This document shows, one piece after another, positions 1 through 5,756 of a stretch of DNA of 9,189 nucleotides. Under the pieces are notes generated by a model. The model saw only the letters and a program-made list of their open reading frames with translations, was not told where the DNA came from and made no database searches. The stretch covers positions 1 through 9,189 of the forward strand of contig CAJMOW010000046.1 in the NCBI GenBank assembly GCA_905215145.1, read 5' to 3'. Position numbers and translations under genes: made by a program. How positions within the stretch are numbered: position 1 is the first letter of the stretch; each line of letters opens with the position of its first letter. This DNA is from an uncultured bacterium (GTDB lineage Bacteria; Bacillota_I; Bacilli_A; RF39; UBA660).

Positions 1-1
1 T

Positions 2-1097
2 CTAGCTCAAATTACAGATGCAGGAGCTCTTGCTTATAAAGACAAAGTTGATGAATCAGATCTTAATTTTGATATACCTGATGGAACTGTAGTTGATTCT
101 TCTTTAAGTACAAGTTCTGTTAATCCTGTCCAAAATAAAGTAGTTACTGAAGCATTAAATAATCGTTATACAAAGTCTGAAACTTATTCTCAATCTGAAA
201 TTGATGAAAAAATTGGTTCAGCAGGTAGTGGAGATGTAATGGCTAGTGGAAATCTTGCTGTAGATTATAATTGGAGCGGGACCTAAATCTATTAAAAATT
301 CTGGACAGACACTTTCTAATTTAGCATTAAAGAGTGAAATACCATCTTTAAGTGGATATGCTACTCAAAGTTGAGTTACGGGCCAAGGATATTCCACCGA
401 GAATACTTGAAGACCAGTTAAAGTTGGAAGTACAACTTTAAATGATAGTTCTACTACATTAACTATTGCTAATGGTACTGGTATTGGTCTATCATTTTCT
501 AATGGAACTTTAACTATTACTAATAGTGCTCCTGGATCTTCATATACATTGCCTGTAGCTAAAAATAATGTTTTAGGAGGAATTAAGACAGGATATACAG
601 AGTCTGGAGGTGCTGAAATGGCCATATATGTCTTAGAGGATGGTACTGCTTATACTCTCTTAAAAGATACTACAGTTAAAACTGCTTTAGGCTTTACTCC
701 AGCAAATGTTAACGATATACCTGAAATTCCTATCGCACTTCCAAACCCATATGCATTAAATGTTACTGCAGGAGGTTCAACTACAAGTTATACAGGATCT
801 TCAGCATCTACTATTGATTTAGATAATATTTATGCAAAAAAACTACCTTCTGTAGACACTCCAGGTAAACCAGGATTGTATTTTGCTAGCAGTGGCTCTG
901 TGAATGTAACTGAAGTATATGTTACAGAAAATAATCCTGATGCTATTATCTTAGTAGCGAATACTGTTGATGTAACTTTTGGAGAAAACTATCACAAAAT
1001 GGATGGAATTGATAGTTTATCTGGCGGAAACTACAAATGCTACTGTATAACTTATGTTAGAGGCGTTGTTTTAGTTAATGGGGCAATTTATGGTTAA
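2..1097 (+). CDS. Phage fibre / receptor-binding-type protein, 3' part, with an internal reading-frame break
   Basis: The 5' end lies outside the window. The protein is built from low-complexity segments typical of tail or head fibres of Bacteroidota phages: SSVNPVQNKVVTEALNN, then KSETYSQSEIDEKIG, then TGQGYSTENTWRPVKVG, NNVLGGIKTGYTESG and LGFTPANVND. A beta-rich C-terminal part without tryptophan follows and ends at TAA 1095-1097. The first ~270 bases read in one frame (codons from base 2) and the rest one base later (codons from base 264). Neither frame alone spans the gene. Two in-frame TGA codons (372-374, 408-410) fall where Trp fits the motif (QSWVTGQGY and NTWRPVKV). The role, inferred from family resemblance, is adhesion to the host surface. 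Whether it sits on the tail or on the capsid as a head fibre cannot be told. The next gene starts two bases after the stop. Confidence 0.75.
261..286 (+). other. Frame break inside the fibre gene
   Basis: The upstream frame reads GDVMASGNLAVDY and then runs into TAA at 284-286. The downstream frame is blocked upstream by TAG at 261-263 and reads IIGAGPKSIKNSG from about base 267. The switch must therefore lie between about 264 and 284. The simplest repair is loss of one TA dinucleotide in the stretch GATTATAATTGG, which would restore VDYIIGAGPK. One extra base would do the same. No canonical slippery site is visible, so sequencing or assembly error, or real gene damage, is likelier than programmed frameshifting. 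Confidence 0.7.
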
Positions 1098-1099
1098 TT

Positions 1100-1390
1100 A
1101 TGTTAAAGATTATTAGAGAAATTTTATTAAAAATTGTTAACGATATCGATACTGGTAATTCTAATCTTAGTCCAGAAGAGTGCGAAGAAGTAATTGAATA
1201 TCTTTCTGGAATAACTAATAAGAATGAAAAACTTAGCAAGTATCAAGCATGTAAATACTTAAAAGTTAGTAGAGCGACTTTTGACAATTATGTTAAGGCA
1301 AAGAAGATTCCTAATGGTCGTAAACAAATAGGTTTTAAAGAATTGTTTTGATATAAGAAAGACTTAGATAAATTTATAGAAAACAATTAG
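1100..1390 (+). CDS. Small helix-turn-helix DNA-binding protein (excisionase/MerR-like fold)
   Basis: This is a 96-residue protein. Residues ~45-72 (SKYQACKYLKVSRATFDNYV, then KAKKIP) form the helix-turn-helix of the HTH_17/excisionase-like class that is widespread in Bacteroidota and their phages. A GRKQIGFKELFW segment follows, then the C-terminal helix YKKDLDKFIENN. The Trp at residue 84 is encoded by TGA at 1349-1351. Stopping there would remove the last 13 residues, including the YKKDLDKFI helix normal for this fold. The true stop is TAG 1388-1390. The N-terminal ~40 residues form an amphipathic, Leu/Ile/Glu-rich helical region, perhaps for dimerisation. The start ATG is two bases after the fibre stop, suggesting co-transcription. 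A role as a regulator or as a structural-module accessory is inferred; the fold is fairly sure, the target unknown. Confidence 0.8.
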
Positions 1391-1405
1391 TAACAAGTTA
1401 CTAAT
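1386..1405 (+). repeat. Perfect inverted repeat at the end of the HTH gene
   Basis: The arms ATTAGTAAC and GTTACTAAT (9 bases each) are separated by AA and overlap the TAG stop of the helix-turn-helix gene. The core TAGTAAC/GTTA recurs at 1463-1472 as TAGTAACGTTA. It could be a hairpin or a binding site for a dimeric DNA-binding protein. No function is demonstrated. Confidence 0.5.
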
Positions 1406-1418
1406 TATGGATCTTTGT

Positions 1419-1456
1419 AATCCCCTTAAGTTGAGAAACTTAAGGGGATTTTTTAT
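1419..1456 (+). terminator. Strong intrinsic terminator after the fibre-HTH pair
   Basis: A perfect 14-bp stem (AATCCCCTTAAGTT / AACTTAAGGGGATT) with a GAGA loop (1433-1436) is followed by a T-rich tract at 1449-1456. It separates the fibre/HTH transcript from the next gene block. Confidence 0.9.
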
Positions 1457-1504
1457 TTTAATAGTAACGTTATGTTTTAGTCTTTTGCTATTGTAAATAT
1501 GTAC

Positions 1505-1516
1505 TGTTGATCAACA
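1505..1516. promoter_or_regulatory. Palindrome TGTTGATCAACA, possible operator
   Basis: This perfect 12-bp palindrome lies in the 5' leader region of the 51-residue gene at 1558. A degenerate promoter-like element, TACTGTTG (1502-1509; consensus TAnnTTTG), overlaps it, but no well-spaced TTTG box goes with it. The position suits an operator near a promoter, possibly bound by the upstream helix-turn-helix protein. This rests on position and symmetry only. Confidence 0.3.
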
Positions 1517-1557
1517 AAACAAAAACAAAATGTTTAACAATTTAAGTATTTTTTAAT

Positions 1558-1713
1558 ATGGCAGAAGAAAAAACTTATGTGTTTGGTGAAAGCGCAAATA
1601 ACGGAATATTAGGTCTTTTAGGTCCTATGCTTTCGCAGAAGGGTGTAGATCCAAACGTTCTATTAGCTATGCAAGGTCGTAATAACGATGGTTTTGGAGA
1701 AGGTGGATGGTAG
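1558..1713 (+). CDS. Small conserved-looking phage protein, 51 residues, function unknown
   Basis: The protein begins MAEEKTYVFGE, continues NNGILGLLGPMLSQKGVDPN with a short hydrophobic stretch, and ends in a Gly-rich tail (NNDGFGEGGW). The last codon is TGG and the stop is TAG 1711-1713. It has no signal peptide or clear membrane segment. The start is preceded by an AT-rich leader with no Shine-Dalgarno site, as expected in Bacteroidota. It is the first gene of a three-gene block with gaps of only two and one bases, so the three are probably translated from one mRNA. The style resembles small uncharacterised proteins of Bacteroidota phages. I do not assign a function. Confidence 0.75.
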   Translation: MAEEKTYVFGESANNGILGLLGPMLSQKGVDPNVLLAMQGRNNDGFGEGGW

Positions 1714-1715
1714 TT

Positions 1716-2135
1716 ATGAAAAGAGATAGACTAGATATTAGAGACAAAATGCCTTCAGGAATGGAAGAATATCTGGCACAAAACGGATGGCATTTTAATA
1801 AAAAGCTATGTGATTGAGCTGTATCTAAAATGCGCAAAAGAGGAGCTAATGGAAAGCCTGAAGAGGTAACATTAACTCCTAAAAGCGAATTAGAGCAATT
1901 ATTTAGAAACTATGGAATAAAAGTAGATAATTGTGTAGGATACGATGTAATGTATGTATACCATATGGCCAAATCAGATTTTTTTGAATCATCTATTATT
2001 AGCGAACAGTATTTATTACAGTTTGTTAAAGATTACTTAGATGATATAGATGGATATGATGGAAAGGCTCTAACAAGATTTTATGCAGACTGCATAGGCT
2101 CAGGAACTCCAATAATGTGAGAAGATATGATCTAA
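1716..2135 (+). CDS. Uncharacterised phage protein, 139 residues, with two TGA-encoded tryptophans
   Basis: The frame from ATG 1716 to TAA 2133-2135 contains TGA at 1815-1817 (residue 34, CDWAVS) and 2118-2120 (residue 135, PIMWEDMI). Under the standard code only the middle, from Met1830, would be called. The protein is soluble and rich in aromatic and acidic residues, with segments such as EYLAQNGWHFNKKLCDW, FVKDYLDDIDGYDG and TRFYADCIGSGTPIM. The overall pattern is familiar from uncharacterised proteins of gut Bacteroidota phages, but I know no function. It has no transmembrane segment and no catalytic motif that I recognise. It starts two bases after the previous stop and ends one base before the next start. 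Confidence 0.85.
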
Positions 2136-2136
2136 T

Positions 2137-2583
2137 ATGGTAGTACAGAACATTTATTTGGAGGATTGAGATTGGCACGTAACTGTATATTATGCAGTAG
2201 ATACTTATTATACAGATGAAATTCTAGAAGAATTAGAACTAATAGGATGTAGTTGATCTGAACTTGTAAAAGCAGAAAATTTATTAAGAAGTAACCAATA
2301 TAATATAGGAATTACCTATTCAAACTTCAAACATAAATGTTCCATTGTAGTTATTGGATTGACAACATCTGCTGAAGAATTTCAAAATACATTTGATCAT
2401 GAAAAAGGTCATTTAGCAATGCATATTAGTTCAGCATTGAAAATTAAACCATATGGAGAAGAATATCAATACTTAACAGGTGAAATTGGTCAAAGTATGT
2501 TTAAAATAGCTAAAAGATTTTTATGTGATGATTGTCGTCAAAAGCTAGTCATAGAAATAAAAGAAATAGATAAAAAAGATTAA
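2137..2583 (+). CDS. HEKGH-motif protein, possible zincin-like metallopeptidase, 148 residues
   Basis: The frame runs from ATG 2137 to TAA 2581-2583, reading through TGA at 2167-2169 (residue 11) and 2254-2256 (residue 40). Residues 88-92 are HEKGH, matching the HExxH zinc-binding signature. About 16 residues downstream is GEEYQYLTGEIG (from residue 107), whose acidic residues could supply a third zinc ligand as in gluzincins. A CDDC motif at residues 130-133 may bind another metal or be structural. The N-terminal half (YLEDWDWHVTVYYAV and on to TYSNFKHKCSIVVIG) looks like a beta-rich scaffold. A protease role in virion maturation or lysis is possible but unproven. HExxH occurs by chance in short proteins, and the family may be non-catalytic. 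It is last in the three-gene block, followed by a terminator. Confidence 0.85.
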
Positions 2584-2595
2584 TTTTTACAAGAT

Positions 2596-2620
2596 ATGCC
2601 GCAGAAATGCGGCATTTTTT
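2596..2620 (+). terminator. Intrinsic terminator after the three-gene block
   Basis: The stem ATGCCGCA / TGCGGCAT with a stable GAAA (GNRA) tetraloop at 2604-2607 is followed directly by a T tract at 2615-2620. It lies 12 bases after the stop of the HEKGH gene. Confidence 0.9.
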
Positions 2621-2647
2621 GTTTATATACAATAAATTAGATAAAAA

Positions 2648-2679
2648 TTTGTTTATTTATTAAATAATCTATAACTTTG
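2648..2679 (+). promoter_or_regulatory. Bacteroidota-type sigma promoter for the gene at 2708
   Basis: The -33 box TTTG (2648-2651), a 20-base spacer and the -7 box TAACTTTG (2672-2679) match the Bacteroides primary-sigma consensus (TTTG, 19-21 bases, TAnnTTTG) exactly. Transcription would start near 2686, giving a leader of about 20 bases. It lies between a terminator and the next gene, as expected. Host RNA polymerase could use it directly. Confidence 0.75.
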
Positions 2680-2707
2680 CAAATACAAATTAAAAATATG
2701 AACTAAT

Positions 2708-3040
2708 ATGAATAAAACTAAAATGAAAAAAATTGATTTAAATGTAGCTACTCGATTAATGTTACTGATGAATCTTCCTGAGCAAGGTTCTGTAACTGAA
2801 ATGATTTCAAAAAGAAATGTTCGGAAAAAGATTGACTTTTCAAGTGAGGAAGTCGAAGCATTGAAGATTGAGAATAAAGATGGTAGAATTGTGTGGTCTC
2901 CTGAAAAGGAACTATTAACAGTTGAATTTACAGACAGTGAAATTGGATTCTTAAAGTCAATTATTGAAAAGCTTGATAAAGCTGGATCTATTACTGATAA
3001 TATCTTAGACTTTGTAGAAGCTATTCAAAGTGAGAATTAA
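2708..3040 (+). CDS. Small uncharacterised protein, 110 residues, in its own transcription unit
   Basis: The protein starts MNKTKMKKIDLNVATRLMLL with a basic N-terminus, continues EQGSVTEMISKRNVRKKIDF and ends in a mostly helical acidic half (VEFTDSEIGFLKSIIEKLDK, then NILDFVEAIQSEN). Its single Trp is TGG. A shorter ATG at 2698 is ruled out because it meets TAA after one codon. It is flanked by its own promoter upstream and another promoter downstream, so it can be expressed separately from its neighbours. I recognise no domain. Lying just before the scaffold and capsid genes, it could be a small assembly factor or regulator, but that is positional inference only. Confidence 0.8.
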   Translation: MNKTKMKKIDLNVATRLMLLMNLPEQGSVTEMISKRNVRKKIDFSSEEVEALKIENKDGRIVWSPEKELLTVEFTDSEIGFLKSIIEKLDKAGSITDNILDFVEAIQSEN

Positions 3041-3061
3041 TATAAAATTTATTCTATTTTA

Positions 3062-3093
3062 TTTGGAAATTAGAAATTTATATATTATATTTG
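3062..3093 (+). promoter_or_regulatory. Bacteroidota-type promoter for the scaffold-capsid genes
   Basis: TTTG (3062-3065), 20 bases, then TATATTTG (3086-3093) is again an exact consensus match with the same spacing as the promoter at 2648. Predicted transcription starts near 3100, leaving a leader of about 45 bases rich in A and T, with a GGAAAAA stretch ten or so bases before the ATG. It would drive the scaffold-like gene and the major capsid gene. Confidence 0.75.
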
Positions 3094-3145
3094 CTGCGAA
3101 TATTAAAACACATTAATAATCAATTAATAAGGAAAAATAAGAATT

Positions 3146-4213
3146 ATGATTATCGACGGACAAAATCATTGGGATAATCTGCTAGAACCAGATGATTCTG
3201 ACACAAAAACTAATCTCGAAGGAGATACAAATCCTGATAACCAAAATGATCCAACTCCTGAACCAATCCCTAATGACACTAACTCAGATCCTGAACCAAA
3301 AGATAAAGATCTTGATGTATTTAGTGAATTCTTAAAAGGAAGAGGTTTAAGAGATGGAAAAACATTAATTTATCAAGATGAAGAAGGTAATGAACAAGAA
3401 GTAGATTTCAATACTTTAGATAGGGAAGAACAACTAAATATTTTAAATGAATTAGCAAAACCTGACTTAACTGAAGATGAAGTTCATACTATTGAGTACC
3501 TTCGTAACAACAATCTTACAATTCAAGATGTTGTTGAATACTATTCTCAAAAAGCAGTACAGGACTACATTAATCAGAATGGACCTGTTAATAAAGCTTA
3601 TTCTGTAGATGACTACTCTGATGAAGAATTGTATATTGCCGATCTTAAATCTAAGTTTGAAGGTATGACTGAAGAGGAAATTCAAGCAGATTTAGACTTA
3701 GCAAAGAGTAATGAAGACTTATTTAAGAAAAAGGTAGAGACAATTCGAAACCAATATAAAGCACAAGAAGATAAAGCAGTAGAAGATGCACAAAGAGCTC
3801 AAGAGGAACAGTATAACGCATTTAAATCAACACTTGAGGAACAGTTAGTAAATTTCAATGAAATCTCTCTTGACTATCAAGATGAAAAATCTGATAGTTT
3901 ACAAATTGAAGATCACGATAAACAAGAGATCTTTAGTTATATTCTAGATCAAGATGAAAATGGAGCTAGCCAGTTCTTTAAAGATTTAAATGATCCACAA
4001 GTTCTTGTAGAGCTCGCTTGGTATCGTCTCTTTGGTAAAGATGCTATTTCAGGTATTTCTCAGTATTATAAGAGTTTAATTAAGGAAACTAGGAAGCCCG
4101 CAGCTCCTAAGAATGAGCCTCCTAAACCTTCAACTGTAATACCTACTAATGAAGAGAAAAATAAATCAAATCCAGATAAATCAATCGCGTCATTATGAGA
4201 TGACGAATTATAA
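3146..4213 (+). CDS. Putative capsid scaffold / head-assembly protein, 355 residues
   Basis: This is a strongly acidic, hydrophilic protein just upstream of the major capsid gene, the usual place for a scaffold. Residues ~12-56 are Asp/Pro/Asn-rich and probably disordered. Residues ~60-160 alternate acidic and helical stretches (VFSEFLKGRGLRDG, EEQLNILNELAKPDL). Residues ~170-235 are a Glu/Gln/Lys/Ala-rich likely coiled coil. A Pro/Lys linker (RKPAAPKNEPPKP) leads to the C-terminus SIASLWDDEL. The Trp at residue 351 is TGA 4196-4198, and the real stop is TAA 4211-4213. Stopping at TGA would remove the last five residues. The scaffold role is inferred from composition and position; an internal core or cargo protein is the main alternative. 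The capsid start follows 22 bases later. Confidence 0.75.
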
Positions 4214-4235
4214 ATAAACAATTAAATTAAACAAT

Positions 4236-5645
4236 ATGAGAATTTCTAGTTTTAGTACAGTACGTCCTCAGATGAGTTCAACTCGTACATATGAGGATTT
4301 TTACAAATTTTTAGGTGAAAAACCTGCACGTCTTGGTATTGTATCATCACTTTATGAGCAGTATACCGCATCGTACCTTACTGAATCTCTGATGAATATA
4401 TATACAATGGAAAAAGACAAGAAAAATAGTTTCCAAAGTATTAATTCATTTATGGTAGAGTGGGACATTAATGTAGGATTTATTAAGAGAATTCCTTTCC
4501 TACAGGTTCCTGATGGCGATGGTGCTCAGGGTACCGATATCATCTTCCACTTCCCTGAAAATTATTATCAGAGAAATGACGTAATGATCATCGAAGGATC
4601 ACGTCAGCAAGTTATCTTCCTGTCACGTCCTGTTCGTAGATCAGATAGAGACTGGGAGATTGTAGGTAAACTACAAGATTCAGATTACAATGCTACTCTT
4701 GATGTTGAATTCTGCCAGCCAGGTATGAAGACTCGTTTCTTAACGAACTATCAGCCTGAAATGCATGAGGAAGGATACGTTAAGTATCAGTCAAATGTTG
4801 AAAAGCATCGTACATTTATTGCAACACACCGTGCAGATGTAGACTACACTGCTAAGTATCGTGCAATGGAGGACGTTTTCATTCAGATTGGTAAAGGAAC
4901 AGAAAGTGATCCTGTTTACAAAATGAATGCTGCAGAAAAAGATTGTCTTGATAGCTTCATGGCTGCTCGTGCAAATGCACTGCTTTGGGGTAAGACTAAC
5001 GTAGATAAGAATGGTAAACCTAAGATCTTTGATCCTGAAACAGGTGAGCCTATTATCTCTGGCGATGGTATTATTCCTCAGATTGAGCGTTTCGCAGGTA
5101 AATATGTGTATTCAAAGATGACTAATAAAGTTATGAATACCGCTATCCTTGCCATGATCGCTAAATCAAATAATCCTACTGGCAATAAATATATCTTTAT
5201 TTGCAATACTCCTATGTGGGCTGAAATTCAAGATAGTCTGTCAGGATATCTTCGTGACTGGAAGACTGTTGGTACATTCATGTTCTCTAAGGGTGCTAAT
5301 GATTATATCAAAGTTGGTGCAACCTATAACTCATACGAGTATGCAGGTAATACTGTAACTTTCAAAGTTGACCGTGCTCTTGATATCGAATTCCCTGAGA
5401 AGAAATATGGTATCTTCCTTGATCTGACTGCTGATGCTGCTAGTGGAAAACCCGCTATTGCAATGTTCACATTCAAGAACAATGAGTTCTGCCATAACTG
5501 GTTAGAGGGTGTTGGTCGTAGAAGTGGACGTGAAAGTGGTCCTGTTGCAAGCCCAGTAGCTGCAACTAAACTTATTGACTGGGGTTATGCTGGTGTTGGT
5601 GTATTCAACCCATATCGTAGCTTTATCTTAGTTAGTGAAAAGTAA
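4236..5645 (+). CDS. Major capsid protein, crAss-like phage type (HK97-fold)
   Basis: At 469 residues it is close to the usual size for crAss-like phage capsid proteins. It shows features I recognise from that family: the N-terminus MRISSFSTVRPQMSSTRTYE, then ARLGIVSSLYEQYTASYLTE, FMVEWDINVGFIKRIPFLQV, RQQVIFLSRPVRRSDRDWEI, and the C-terminal WGYAGVGVFNPYRSFILVSE. It forms the icosahedral shell. The HK97 fold is family knowledge, not visible in the sequence. All seven Trp codons are TGG, and Arg is mostly CGT (about 17 CGT to 6 AGA by hand count), unlike its AGA-rich neighbours. This is the codon pattern of a very highly expressed gene. It probably shares the promoter at 3062 with the scaffold-like gene. 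A stable hairpin follows the TAA. Confidence 0.95.
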   Translation: MRISSFSTVRPQMSSTRTYEDFYKFLGEKPARLGIVSSLYEQYTASYLTESLMNIYTMEKDKKNSFQSINSFMVEWDINVGFIKRIPFLQVPDGDGAQGTDIIFHFPENYYQRNDVMIIEGSRQQVIFLSRPVRRSDRDWEIVGKLQDSDYNATLDVEFCQPGMKTRFLTNYQPEMHEEGYVKYQSNVEKHRTFIATHRADVDYTAKYRAMEDVFIQIGKGTESDPVYKMNAAEKDCLDSFMAARANALLWGKTNVDKNGKPKIFDPETGEPIISGDGIIPQIERFAGKYVYSKMTNKVMNTAILAMIAKSNNPTGNKYIFICNTPMWAEIQDSLSGYLRDWKTVGTFMFSKGANDYIKVGATYNSYEYAGNTVTFKVDRALDIEFPEKKYGIFLDLTADAASGKPAIAMFTFKNNEFCHNWLEGVGRRSGRESGPVASPVAATKLIDWGYAGVGVFNPYRSFILVSEK

Positions 5646-5670
5646 TATAAAAAGATAGAATAGAATATTA

Positions 5671-5698
5671 GTAGGCTTCTCCTTCGGGAGAAGTCTAC
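5671..5698 (+). terminator. UUCG-tetraloop hairpin after the capsid gene (terminator-like, no T tract)
   Basis: A 12-bp stem (GTAGGCTTCTCC / GGAGAAGTCTAC, one G-U pair) is capped by a cUUCGg tetraloop at 5683-5686, an exceptionally stable RNA hairpin. The downstream bases are AAAATATTTA, with no run of T, so efficient intrinsic termination is doubtful. It may instead stabilise the 3' end of the capsid mRNA or mark a processing point while allowing read-through into the next gene. Confidence 0.6.
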
Positions 5699-5756
5699 AA
5701 AATATTTAAAACTTAGATATCATTATTTGGTATAGATAAATTTAATAAGAATAAAT

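Noticed and set aside
365..625. Minus-strand open frame of 86 codons
   Set aside because: It is antisense to the fibre gene, whose own frame has clear fibre motifs. It has no family resemblance, and all other genes are on the + strand.
1407..1496. Short + strand frame (29 codons) with a hydrophobic C-terminal half
   Set aside because: It runs through the stem and T tract of the terminator at 1419-1456. Its hydrophobic residues come from the T-rich tract.
1484..1509. Promoter upstream of the gene at 1558
   Set aside because: TTTG at 1484-1487 and TACTGTTG at 1502-1509 only partly match, and the spacing is six bases too short compared with the two good promoters.
1830..2583. Separate small genes beginning at 1830 and 2359
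   Set aside because: Each is the downstream part of a longer frame (from 1716 and 2137) once TGA is read as Trp. The longer frames pack with one- and two-base gaps.
3467..3685. Minus-strand open frame of 72 codons
   Set aside because: It lies opposite the scaffold-like gene. Its Phe/Ile/Asn-rich composition is what the complement of a Glu/Lys/Asp-rich gene gives.
5721..5730. Promoter -7 box (ATTATTTG) upstream of the gene at 5757
   Set aside because: The first two bases do not match TA, and there is no TTTG box at the expected distance.
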